This document shows positions 16,083 to 24,593 of a DNA stretch of 64,000 bases, piece by piece. Below the pieces are notes generated by a model. That model saw only the letters and a list, made by a program, of their open reading frames with translations. It was not told where the DNA came from and ran no database searches. The position numbers and the translations under genes were made by a program. The stretch is from Anaerotruncus sp. MC2020 (GTDB lineage: Bacteria; Bacillota; Clostridia; Oscillospirales; Ruminococcaceae). Position 1 is the first letter of the stretch, and every line of letters starts with the position of its first letter. The stretch is from the NCBI GenBank assembly GCA_000701945.1, contig KL370841.1, positions 337,150 to 401,149 on the forward strand, given 5' to 3'.

Positions 16083-16110
16083 CGGGAACAGTTGAACTGT
16101 TCCCGATTTT
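16083..16110 (+). terminator. corA terminator
   Basis: CGGGAACAGTT / AACTGTTCCCG perfect 11-bp stem followed by a T run. Confidence 0.88.
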
Positions 16111-16111
16111 T

Positions 16112-16215
16112 CATATATTTGGATATGAGCTTGATGTATTTCTTGTCGTTCATCTGCTCGTTGGTCAGATATTCGCCGTTGTAAAACAGCGCGTAGGTGG
16201 TTATGGGAGCCGGAA
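16112..16215 (-). pseudogene. 3' fragment of a YoaP-like acetyltransferase gene
   Basis: About 95 bp closely match the C-terminal coding end of the gene at 11240-11992 (YALFYNGEYLTNEQMNDKK region). No start and no N-terminal part are present. It lies between corA and the M4 protease promoter. Confidence 0.8.
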
Positions 16216-16224
16216 CAATATATG

Positions 16225-16253
16225 TTGACTTTTTAATTATATTGTGCTATACT
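16225..16253 (+). promoter_or_regulatory. Promoter of M4 protease gene
   Basis: TTGACT (16225-16230), 17 bp, TATACT (16248-16253), giving a leader of about 75 nt. Confidence 0.75.
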
Positions 16254-16335
16254 TATCTAAAATCACGTAAGTCGGCTGACCTATGCAATTAAGTGCATGG
16301 ATCGGTCAATCAATAAGATGAGGAACGAGGAAAAA

Positions 16336-18882
16336 ATGGAGCAGAATAACAACGGATTCATCAATGCAGATTCACAGGCACAGTTTCAGAATACAGCGTA
16401 CAGCAGAGCGGTCCCGCCCGTTAAGCCGCCGAAGAAAAAGAAAAGCTTCCCGATAATCCTGATATGTCTTCTGCTTGTTTTGGTGCTCTTGATTGCCGAC
16501 GGTATTATTATCGCACATTTCTTGAAGTCAAGGAAGTCAGGCAGCGCTACAAGTCCTGAAAAGAGCACAGCCACTCAGCTCAGCGTATGTACGGACGAAA
16601 ACGGAGATTTCATGCTTCTGAGCGGCAGCTTTGATGATACTATCTCCTCCGAATCAGAGGCTATGGACTTCATTGCGAACCACTCCGCTGACATCGGCAT
16701 CAAGGACGCTTCTGCCGAGCTCAGCTTTCTCGAGAAGACCTCATACAATGACATCACATACTATAAATTCAAGCAGGTACTGAACGGCGTGCCCGTTTAC
16801 GGAAATGAGCTGATAGTTACAGTCGCTCCCGACGGCAAGGTCGAGGCTGTGAACGGAAGATACACTCCCGTAAAGGCTGACACCGACGCTGCAAAGTCGC
16901 AGGAGGAAGCCGAAGCTGCTGCGAAGAAGCACGCAGGCGAAGAAGCGAGCATACTCAGCTGCGAGCTCACTGTCCTTCCGCGCCCCGAAAGCGGCGACCC
17001 GCTGCTCGTCTACGATATCTGCGTAACTGGAAAAGCGGCTTCCGCCGAGCTCCTGATGGACGCGGACACCTGTGAGATAATTGAAGAGTATCCGTTGTAC
17101 TCCGAGGCATTCGATAACCTGAATGTCAATATCAACGGCAGTATATACAATGTTAACCTTGAAAACAGCATCCTCGGGGGCTATAACATTTTCGACCCCG
17201 AGCGTGATATCATGGTATCTGACGGATGTCTGAAAACAGCCTTATCTCAGGTTATAGCCAACAAGATAACAGGCGGTCACACCTTGGAGTGCTTTATTCC
17301 GCTCAGTGGCACTGTCATTTCGGAAAACGCCGATGGAAGTGTTGACCTTGACGTTGGTTCGTATATCTCAGACGGAAGAAATATCGACTTTGCAACTCAT
17401 TCTATTCTTGCTCTTGATTCCGTCAAAAATGCTTATGATATGTATGCAAGGTTCGGCTGGAATTCACTTGATGGTGAGAATATGCCGATCAAGATAATAG
17501 TAAACGTTCCCGATGCACTTGCCTCAGTCAGAACAGGGAACGAATTAATAAACGATTTTTGTTCAACGTTTGGAATGTTGATCCCAATACCGGGAAAAAT
17601 GTTAGGTGCCGCTTTCATAGAGAAAACGAACACTATTCTGGTCGGTGTAGTCGGAGACCAGCCTTGTGCGGGAAAGGGCGCTCTCGGACATGAGTTTACA
17701 CACGGTGTCATCTGCTACAAGTCACGTCTGAACAATTCAATAGGTTCAAAGACCGTAAACGAGGGCTATGCCGACGTAATGGGCTCCATTGCTGCAAACG
17801 ACTGGGAATTTATGCAGAATGAGTTCCCAAGCTCATGGTATGGCTACCAGAGCGTAGTCAGAAGCGCTATTGATCCCGGAAAATATGACGCTCCTTCCAA
17901 AGTTGGGGGAGAGCATTATGTTCCCTTTACTTATGTCGATGATGCAGGTGAAACAAAGCACGCAGACGAGCACGACAACGCAACTATCGTTTCCCATGCA
18001 GGATATCTGATGAGCCAGAAAGGCTTGACGAATGACGAGATAGCCGAGCTTTTCTACAACTCGATGAATAACCTCACCACCTCAACAGGCTTTGAGCAGG
18101 CTGCTATCTCGCTTATTATCAGCGCAGATTCATTATCGTTCAGTCAGGAAAAGAAAGACGCGGTAAGAGAGGCGCTTTACGAAACAAATATGTACAAGCC
18201 GCAGGGCAAGACGTACATTCACGTCCACAGCGGCAGCCGCAACCTCAAGAAAGCCACTATCACAATTAACGGCAACATAGTCGGCAAAACTGACAGGAAG
18301 GGTGACCTTGTTCTCGATTTTGATGAGAAGTGGTACGGAAAGGTCAAGATAAGAGCAAAGGCAAAGGGGTATGACAGCGCTTCGCAGATCGTTTCGCTCA
18401 ACGGCGGCAAGGTCATGCTCGATTTCAATCTCTCCCGTACCGACCCGGATAAAAAGACCGAGGGACAGGTGAAGCTCACGATACTCAATATGACAGAGCC
18501 CGAAAACATGGATAAGGCTGAGGTCTTCTACATTGACAAGGGAGAGACGATAGACCTTGAGGATATCGTTGACAAGCTTGGTATGTTCGGCGTATCAACC
18601 GATGGCATAAAGCTTTACTATGATATCAATAAGATGGTCAAGAAGCTGGATATATTTGATATTAGCGGCGACCTTACCAATGAAGAGACTCGAATTGAAC
18701 TGTCGTACCGTATTCACGGAACAAACGAGACGTTTGATTTCAGCGAGCCGCTGTATGAGGACGTTATTATCGAGCCGATGATAGGTATCGGCGGCGAGAG
18801 CTACAGCTTTCAGGATTTCATAGACATCAAGGAGGGTATTGAGAGCATCTTCGTCGAGGAAGAAAGTACCGTTTCCGAATAA
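16336..18882 (+). CDS. Membrane-anchored M4 (thermolysin-like) metallopeptidase
   Basis: 848-aa protein. ATG 16336 follows a GAGG site; an in-frame ATG at 16297 has none. It has a cytoplasmic Lys-rich tail, one membrane segment at about 37-63, then an FTP/PepSY-like propeptide region (about 90-240). The catalytic domain carries HEFTH near 452 and the third zinc ligand in NEGYADVMG near 476, followed by the M4 His in EHDNATIVSHAGYLM. The C-terminal 200 residues include a carboxypeptidase-regulatory-like beta domain (ATITINGNIVGKTDRKGDLV). It is anchored outside the cell by an uncleaved N-terminal segment instead of being secreted like classic thermolysins. Its role could be turnover of surface or foreign proteins. 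Confidence 0.9.
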   Translation: MEQNNNGFINADSQAQFQNTAYSRAVPPVKPPKKKKSFPIILICLLLVLVLLIADGIIIAHFLKSRKSGSATSPEKSTATQLSVCTDENGDFMLLSGSFDDTISSESEAMDFIANHSADIGIKDASAELSFLEKTSYNDITYYKFKQVLNGVPVYGNELIVTVAPDGKVEAVNGRYTPVKADTDAAKSQEEAEAAAKKHAGEEASILSCELTVLPRPESGDPLLVYDICVTGKAASAELLMDADTCEIIEEYPLYSEAFDNLNVNINGSIYNVNLENSILGGYNIFDPERDIMVSDGCLKTALSQVIANKITGGHTLECFIPLSGTVISENADGSVDLDVGSYISDGRNIDFATHSILALDSVKNAYDMYARFGWNSLDGENMPIKIIVNVPDALASVRTGNELINDFCSTFGMLIPIPGKMLGAAFIEKTNTILVGVVGDQPCAGKGALGHEFTHGVICYKSRLNNSIGSKTVNEGYADVMGSIAANDWEFMQNEFPSSWYGYQSVVRSAIDPGKYDAPSKVGGEHYVPFTYVDDAGETKHADEHDNATIVSHAGYLMSQKGLTNDEIAELFYNSMNNLTTSTGFEQAAISLIISADSLSFSQEKKDAVREALYETNMYKPQGKTYIHVHSGSRNLKKATITINGNIVGKTDRKGDLVLDFDEKWYGKVKIRAKAKGYDSASQIVSLNGGKVMLDFNLSRTDPDKKTEGQVKLTILNMTEPENMDKAEVFYIDKGETIDLEDIVDKLGMFGVSTDGIKLYYDINKMVKKLDIFDISGDLTNEETRIELSYRIHGTNETFDFSEPLYEDVIIEPMIGIGGESYSFQDFIDIKEGIESIFVEEESTVSE

Positions 18883-18888
18883 AGAAAA

Positions 18889-18922
18889 TATGCCTCCCAT
18901 GATTTGCATGGGAGGCATTATT
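18889..18922 (+). terminator. Terminator of M4 protease gene
   Basis: ATGCCTCCCATG / CATGGGAGGCAT 12-bp stem followed by a T-rich tail. Confidence 0.85.
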
Positions 18923-19023
18923 GTGTCTCAAACTGATTTACTGCTTCGGGGTTGAATTTGTTCTTTTTAGTCGATTGGCTGAATTACACCGTCATCGAAG
19001 CTGAGGATAGCTGCTCCGGGGAA

Positions 19024-19350
19024 TCAGATATCATTGTCTTCATCATTTTTCTTTTTATGTCTTTGACATATAACAGCAATTATTATTATCACGATCGCTG
19101 ATACACCCATTACGATAAGGCAGACAATATTTCCCCAAAACAGTCCTGCGAAGCCTCCCAGCACTATCGGTACAGCAACTACAGCCGTAACTGCTGCAAT
19201 ATGCCTTGTCTGACCTTTCTTATCCGTTCTGCGTAACGACGGCTGAACCGTCACAGGCAGCAGCTTGTGATTTCCCGAGGAAAGAATAGCTGCATATAAC
19301 AGTATTGCAATGCCAAAAATAAGCATAAGAACTGAAAATCCGTTATCCAT
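19024..19350 (-). CDS. Small membrane protein (cargo of a module scar)
   Basis: 108-aa protein with ATG 19350 behind a strong GGAGGAG site. It has one N-terminal membrane segment (VLMLIFGIAILLYAAILS), a basic middle (SLRRTDKKGQTRH), and two more membrane segments before a charged C-terminus. The family is unknown. A truncated copy lies at 33981-34217. It sits just downstream of a methyltransferase tail scar and a copy of the kinase-module promoter, in the same position as the DUF2262 gene in the copy at 12 kb. Confidence 0.65.
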   Translation of the reverse strand: MDNGFSVLMLIFGIAILLYAAILSSGNHKLLPVTVQPSLRRTDKKGQTRHIAAVTAVVAVPIVLGGFAGLFWGNIVCLIVMGVSAIVIIIIAVICQRHKKKNDEDNDI

Positions 19351-19387
19351 GATTATCTCCTCCCAAGGGGGATATATCGACATTCTG

Positions 19388-19519
19388 CCTCATTCTTCTT
19401 AAAATCCGGTCTCTCCAGTGCCGTTGGGCAGGGGATAGGATTTCTGCTATATCAGCAAGCAGCCTTGTTCGTTTTATCTCAATTTATCCAATTATACCAT
19501 ATCAGGGGGAGTTTTTCAA
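19388..19519 (-). pseudogene. Scar of kinase/methyltransferase module: promoter plus methyltransferase tail
   Basis: At 19491-19519 lies a TTGAAA-17-TATAAT promoter matching those of both kinase genes. At 19388-19470 the minus strand resembles the last 30 or so codons of the methyltransferase (SYPLPNG is readable), but with an in-frame stop and a frameshift. The kinase and most of the methyltransferase are gone. The module promoter may now drive the small membrane protein gene. Confidence 0.7.
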
Positions 19520-19623
19520 TACCATAAACGAATAACCATACATTGATCAACAAATCTGCTCAATGTTTACCGCCTGTTCATAATCATTACTCAGAGGAGA
19601 TACTGCTCGTTATCATTTTTCTC

Positions 19624-19652
19624 TTGCATTCTGCAAGATATCGTTGTATAAT
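19624..19652 (+). promoter_or_regulatory. Promoter of large dockerin protein gene
   Basis: TTGCAT (19624-19629), 17 bp, TATAAT (19647-19652), about 50 bp before the start. A small inverted repeat CTTGCATTCTGCAAG covers the -35 box. Confidence 0.6.
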
Positions 19653-19702
19653 GTGATTAAGCAGTAATATGCTGCAAATTTGAAGAATGGTAGGTGACTG
19701 TT

Positions 19703-22360
19703 ATGAAACACTCAAGATTGATCGCTGCTATTATTGCAGCCGCAACTGCAATCGCACCATTTTCGTTAAACATCCCTACTGGCACTGTATTCGCAGGAAG
19801 CAGTACCCTGGATGCTGAATCTTTCTTTGTCTATGTCGGAACATACGGCGGCAGCAGTTCCCAGTTCCGCTATCTATATCAAACATCTGATGGAAGCTAT
19901 AATGCCGACAAGGTTGTATGGGAAGGCGCTCCAACTGACCTTTCCTATGGAGATATTTTCACCGCCAGTGGCGAAGCATCCATGACGAAGGTTTATCCTG
20001 CAGCTGATGATCCGGCTAATTCGCATGTATATTATTTTTCACTCGATGAAGGGAATGAGTTGGATAAAGCCGGTAACTGCTCTGACCTCATGGAGAAGAA
20101 AGATCTGACAGTAACAAGCAAGACCTATGACGGTTCATCACATTGGAGTGTTCGATACGCCGATAGTGCCGGTGAAACCTACTATTATGGATTAAGTTCG
20201 TACCGTTCCAGTCTCCTTGTTGATCCGCTCGACTGCGAAGTCGGTGATGTGTATACCTATGCACTTTACAACGATCATATGGTCATCCCGCTTGCAAAAC
20301 AGACCGAAAAACTTACAAAAACTATGACAGTCGAGGTTGTAGAGATCAATAATACATCTCTGCTTGTTAAACCTGCTGATCGTCCGAACTCAGAAGAACG
20401 GCTGATTTTACCAAAGAAATACCTTGACAACGGTGTAAAAGCAAGCGTTGGCATGAAACTTGAAGTGACATTTTCTGGCGAGATCCTCGAAACTTATCCC
20501 GAACAGTTTGCCAATATAACCAAAGTAACTGTTGTTTCTGAGAAGGATGACCTGCTGCCCGGTCAGGTAAGAATCACACTTGTGGATGCCGATACCAATG
20601 AACCGATCATATATCAAAATGACAGTGATAGTGATTTAGGATATCTCCTGTTCCGTGAATGTGATCTTGGTGACTCGTATTTTGAAAACCCATCAATCAC
20701 CGACCTGAAGACCAATCCATATATTATTCAATTTGAGGATCTATCGGAGGATCGTGATTACACATTCCATATTGAGCAGAGCAACAAGATTAAGAACTAT
20801 TCTATTCTTAATACTGAATCAAGTGTTGTCAGGAATGAAAACAACTCTTATGATTTGATTTTCAAACTGAAATATACTCCCACAGGCGATATGAACGATG
20901 ACGGCAAATTCACTGTAGCCGATCTGGTGCTATTGAACAAGTGGCTGCTTGCTGCTCCTGATACCGAGCAGAAGGACTGGAAAGCGGCTGATTTCTGCAA
21001 TGACAATGTTCTTGATATATTTGACCTGTGTTCGATGAGAAAAGCTCTTGTTAAGACCATCAATATCCCTGTTGCACTCAGCATCACCGAAACAGGTGGA
21101 TATGACGGGGTACATAGAGTATGGAATGTGCATACGGAAGACGGGGAATACATTCTTTCATATGATGACCAAAATAGCTATGTTGATACCGAGCCGATAG
21201 TTGTTAAAATATCAGAAGCAGATTATAGAGAAATAATGTCTCTGAATTATGATCGGATCATTGACGAATACAACAAGACTCCACGCGAACAGGTATGGGA
21301 CGGCTTCAACTACAAAACCGTTATTACTTATGGAAACGGAGAAGAAAAAGAAACCCGTGCTGATATGAGCAGCGTCCTTGTGAAGCTGGAAAAGCTTCTG
21401 GATAAATATCTTAGCTCGGCAACTTATGTCAAACCTGATCGCGAAATCCTATATGGAGCACCTATCCGCGTTGTTGCAGATAAAATACCACTGTATCAAG
21501 GTCCTGATAATAGTTACGGCATCATCACAACAATTCCACAAAATACAACACTTACAGAGCTTGGCGTTATGAATGACAACAACAATTGGGCATTTGTAAA
21601 ATATAACGGACAATACGGTTGGATACAGATGGTTACAAATGATGGCGAAACGCAGTATATTGTTGATTATCCGGTTGCTGCCAAACCCGTCATTTACCTC
21701 TATCCCGAGAACGAGACTGATGTTCATGTTGAGCTTGAACTGACGGAAGCAGAGCTCTCAACAACATATCCAAAGTATAACGACGGTTGGGACGTGGTGG
21801 CATATCCCGATGGTACGATTCTGAACAAATCAGACGGTTCACATCACAGATACCTGTTCTGGGATGCGGTTAACTGCCGTACAATATTTGATTTATCCAA
21901 GGGCTTCTGTGTTGCCGGAAGTGATACTGAGAGTTTCCTCAAGGAAAAGCTCGCATATATGGGATTGACAGAAGACGAGACTAACGAATTCATCGTATAC
22001 TGGCTGCCACTGATGGAACATAACAAGTATAATCTCATTTCATTCCAGAGCGATGTATATACAGATTCAGCTAAACTGAACATCACACCTGCACCTGACA
22101 GTATGTTGCGTGTGTTCATGACGTTTGTTCCGCTGGAGAATTCGATTGATATTGAGCCTCAGCAGTTATCGACCTTTGAACGGACTGGCTTCACGGTAGT
22201 TGAATGGGGCGGTAGTAAGATACAACAAAAATACATACGATATAAGAGATTCCGCCCTTCATGGGCGGAATTCTTTTTGCCTTCTGATATATTTAATAAG
22301 CAAGGTATCGGGGCTAAGACTCGATCTGCTCCTGTAATCGAATCCCATATACGGAGATGA
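19703..22360 (+). CDS. Large secreted dockerin protein with SH3-like domain
   Basis: 885-aa exported protein. ATG 19703 is preferred over an upstream GTG. It has a signal peptide (about 1-32) and an N-terminal 350-residue region of unknown fold. An internal dockerin at about 394-451 has GDMNDDGKFTVAD and a weaker second loop, NDNVLDIFD. A bacterial SH3 domain follows at about 583-646 (IPLYQGPDNSYGIITTIPQN), and then a C-terminal domain beginning KPVIYLYPENETDV that I have seen in other ruminococcal surface proteins but cannot name. The normal end appears to be shortly after VVEWGG; the frame now runs through the transcription terminator at 22249-22278 and adds about 40 residues, which suggests a lost stop codon. 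It is probably a cellulosome or cell-surface component. Confidence 0.82.
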   Translation: MKHSRLIAAIIAAATAIAPFSLNIPTGTVFAGSSTLDAESFFVYVGTYGGSSSQFRYLYQTSDGSYNADKVVWEGAPTDLSYGDIFTASGEASMTKVYPAADDPANSHVYYFSLDEGNELDKAGNCSDLMEKKDLTVTSKTYDGSSHWSVRYADSAGETYYYGLSSYRSSLLVDPLDCEVGDVYTYALYNDHMVIPLAKQTEKLTKTMTVEVVEINNTSLLVKPADRPNSEERLILPKKYLDNGVKASVGMKLEVTFSGEILETYPEQFANITKVTVVSEKDDLLPGQVRITLVDADTNEPIIYQNDSDSDLGYLLFRECDLGDSYFENPSITDLKTNPYIIQFEDLSEDRDYTFHIEQSNKIKNYSILNTESSVVRNENNSYDLIFKLKYTPTGDMNDDGKFTVADLVLLNKWLLAAPDTEQKDWKAADFCNDNVLDIFDLCSMRKALVKTINIPVALSITETGGYDGVHRVWNVHTEDGEYILSYDDQNSYVDTEPIVVKISEADYREIMSLNYDRIIDEYNKTPREQVWDGFNYKTVITYGNGEEKETRADMSSVLVKLEKLLDKYLSSATYVKPDREILYGAPIRVVADKIPLYQGPDNSYGIITTIPQNTTLTELGVMNDNNNWAFVKYNGQYGWIQMVTNDGETQYIVDYPVAAKPVIYLYPENETDVHVELELTEAELSTTYPKYNDGWDVVAYPDGTILNKSDGSHHRYLFWDAVNCRTIFDLSKGFCVAGSDTESFLKEKLAYMGLTEDETNEFIVYWLPLMEHNKYNLISFQSDVYTDSAKLNITPAPDSMLRVFMTFVPLENSIDIEPQQLSTFERTGFTVVEWGGSKIQQKYIRYKRFRPSWAEFFLPSDIFNKQGIGAKTRSAPVIESHIRR
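22249..22278 (+). terminator. Intrinsic terminator inside the end of the dockerin ORF
   Basis: ATTCCGCCC-TTCAT-GGGCGGAAT stem plus T run, located about 80 bp before the current stop codon. A terminator inside the coding frame supports loss of the original stop. Confidence 0.85.
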
Positions 22361-22379
22361 CGGTATTATATCACGCGGC

Positions 22380-22630
22380 AAGGAATTCCTTGTTATAACC
22401 GATAATCGCAGTATTTTTGTGAATGGAAAAAGATAAACAGCATACAGCACAGCGAAATCAGTGTTATCCGTTTGAACCCGAATGGAGGGTATCCTCGCTG
22501 GCTGCTCAACAATCACGACGAGTTCGCAGTATCGGGAATCGGTAACAAATATAAGCTTCAGGGGGCGATTGCAGCACTTGTATGCCTTTTCTCCTGGAAT
22601 GCCCGCAAGGAAAAGATAAAGCTGATGTAA
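22380..22630 (+). pseudogene. Decayed gene fragment, unknown family
   Basis: Two pieces in different frames look like coding sequence: GKEFLVITDNRSIFVNGK, then, after a shift, VIRLNPNGGYPRWLL and LFSWNARKEKIKLM ending at a TAA near 22630. There is no proper start. It is followed by a strong terminator, so it was once a complete gene end. Confidence 0.5.
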
Positions 22631-22635
22631 AGCAC

Positions 22636-22676
22636 AGCGGTCGGGAATGTCTACTGCATCCCGACCGCCTTTTTAT
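22636..22676. terminator. Terminator between gene fragment and LURP-one gene
   Basis: GCGGTCGGGA / TCCCGACCGC perfect 10-bp stem (22637-22646 and 22659-22668) with a T run on the plus strand. Confidence 0.85.
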
Positions 22677-23182
22677 TATTCATCAGCTCTTGCCCTTGCT
22701 TTTTCTTCCTTGTCCGAAACCTGGTCACAGATAACTGCCAGCGTAACAGCTAATTCTTCCATGCTCTCATCAAACATCATCATCTCATAACAATCGGAGA
22801 AAAGTTCCGATTTTGACTCGATTCGACAGATTTTCCTGCCATTGACAAGAATATCAAATCTGTACGCTTCCCAATCCGCACGTATCTCCAGTGACTGATC
22901 TTCCACAATTCCGGAAAGGTCATGTGTCAGCAGTGATATCCGCTTTTTTACGTGAGCTATCTCGCGCCCTTCTTTCTCGATAATATACTCTGTTAGGAGC
23001 TTTGCGAGCTTTCTTCTGAGCTTCATCACTTCAGTTCCGTCTTTGCGAATCGAATAGACATGCCTTGTGATATCTCCTTCGATTGAATATATTGATTTCA
23101 TTCCGCCTTTGTATACATTATACTGTGGCTTTATCGACATAGATTGCCGAAGTGTAAGAAGATATGGTCTTCTTATTCCCAT
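22676..23182 (-). CDS. LURP-one/Tubby-like family protein
   Basis: 168-aa protein with ATG 23182 after an AGAGAGG site. The beta-rich pattern MSIKPQYNVYKGGMKSIYSI, DITRHVYSIRKDGTEVMKL and ADWEAYRFDILVNGRKI is that of YxjI/LURP-one proteins (Tubby-like fold, possibly membrane phospholipid binding). No catalytic residues are expected. A Lys/Arg/Glu-rich C-terminus follows. The function is unknown. It lies between a decayed gene and the diguanylate cyclase, both probably independent of it. Confidence 0.7.
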   Translation of the reverse strand: MGIRRPYLLTLRQSMSIKPQYNVYKGGMKSIYSIEGDITRHVYSIRKDGTEVMKLRRKLAKLLTEYIIEKEGREIAHVKKRISLLTHDLSGIVEDQSLEIRADWEAYRFDILVNGRKICRIESKSELFSDCYEMMMFDESMEELAVTLAVICDQVSDKEEKARARADE

Positions 23183-23320
23183 TTTGTTAGACCTCTCTTT
23201 ATCTGATATTACATTTTCCAATTGTTATTTTCAACTACGTCTAATCTCCTTTTGTAAAGATTCTTGTCAAATACATTTTAACATATCATAGTATTATTCT
23301 ATATTATATGAAGCTTTCGG

Positions 23321-24415
23321 TTATGAAACAACACAGTCCCTTCCGCTGGCCTTGGCCTTGTACAGATGTTCATCTGCAATGTCGATCAGGTCGTGCATAT
23401 CGTCCTGGTCAGAGCCTCTGGCAATGCCAATGCTGATGGTGACATTCAGCGTATTGCCTTTCTCATCTACAATTGGGAGTTCCTTCACAGCGCAGCGAAT
23501 ATTCTCCGCCAGGCTGTCGGGGATACTCTCTTCCGGGAACCATACGACAAATTCCTCTCCACCCCAGCGACAGAGCGGCTGACTTATCATCTCGTTGATT
23601 TTTTGCACAACCGCCTTCAGGACAGTATCACCGACGCTATGTCCATAGGTGTCGTTGATCATCTTGAAATGATCCAGATCAATCATCATCACAGACTGCT
23701 CCTTGCCAGGCTTTGTCTGTTCATAGATCTCATTCAGACCGTGACGGTTAAGTGCACCTGTCAGATAATCATGCATATACATCTCCTGGAGATTTGCACG
23801 CGTCTGTATCAACTCCTGGTGGGTGTAGAAGTAGATTGTTTCGAGTACGAAGGAAATGCAGAACGCGGAAACAAACAGGACCGGGAATCGCATTCGGAAG
23901 CTCTCGGTATAGTTGTACATCAGAAATGACTGCCCAGTTTTCGTTTGGAAGAAGAACAGTAGGATTATCAGCATGATGCTTGAGAGAATCGTTGTCTTCT
24001 TCCTGCCGAACATTAGCATTCCGCAAGATGGCAGCATACAGATCCATATTGCCGAGAAACCCTCAGGGTTACCAGAAATGATGAAGAATACAAAGATTGC
24101 CATCAGCTCGAGCACAAACAGGACGTTCGCCACATCGAAAAGCTTCTTGTTATTTCCGATTGTTAGCAGATAGTTTACGATGCACAGCACGGAAAAAGCA
24201 AGTGTCGCAATTGTCAGAAATCCCTTATTCGTAAAGAAATTCATGATTGTCATGACAATGGAGACGATTGCAAGTGTGATAGAAACGAGCTTGAATTGAA
24301 GACGATGCCGCTGCACATCGTCACTTATAATCTTACTGAGATTTTTACTGAACTGATTCACAGGGATCGCCTCCTCAACTGGTTTTGTATAATTCGTGCA
24401 TGAACCTAAACTCAT
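23321..24415 (-). CDS. Membrane-bound diguanylate cyclase (GGDEF)
   Basis: 364-aa protein with about six membrane segments between residues 40 and 195 and a C-terminal GGDEF domain from about 205. The active-site motif is GGEEF (CRWGGEEFVVWF), an active variant. The preceding DLDHFKMINDTYGHSVGD has the metal-binding Asp. It should make c-di-GMP from GTP at the inner membrane in response to an unknown signal. An inhibitory RxxD site is not obvious. It is the first of four c-di-GMP-related proteins within 11 kb. Confidence 0.92.
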   Translation of the reverse strand: MSLGSCTNYTKPVEEAIPVNQFSKNLSKIISDDVQRHRLQFKLVSITLAIVSIVMTIMNFFTNKGFLTIATLAFSVLCIVNYLLTIGNNKKLFDVANVLFVLELMAIFVFFIISGNPEGFSAIWICMLPSCGMLMFGRKKTTILSSIMLIILLFFFQTKTGQSFLMYNYTESFRMRFPVLFVSAFCISFVLETIYFYTHQELIQTRANLQEMYMHDYLTGALNRHGLNEIYEQTKPGKEQSVMMIDLDHFKMINDTYGHSVGDTVLKAVVQKINEMISQPLCRWGGEEFVVWFPEESIPDSLAENIRCAVKELPIVDEKGNTLNVTISIGIARGSDQDDMHDLIDIADEHLYKAKASGRDCVVS

Positions 24416-24593
24416 TATACTATATAATCCATAAGTTCCCTTTTTTTAGTGGTCGTTTTCTATTTCTGTCTGGTTGGTTATTATTCTACCTTTTTTTGGG
24501 GGCGACTGTTCCTTCAGAATAACACTTCATGGAGTTTTCACATTATACAAAAAGATTAACAAATGCCGCTCTGACTATGCTTTGGATTTAAAT

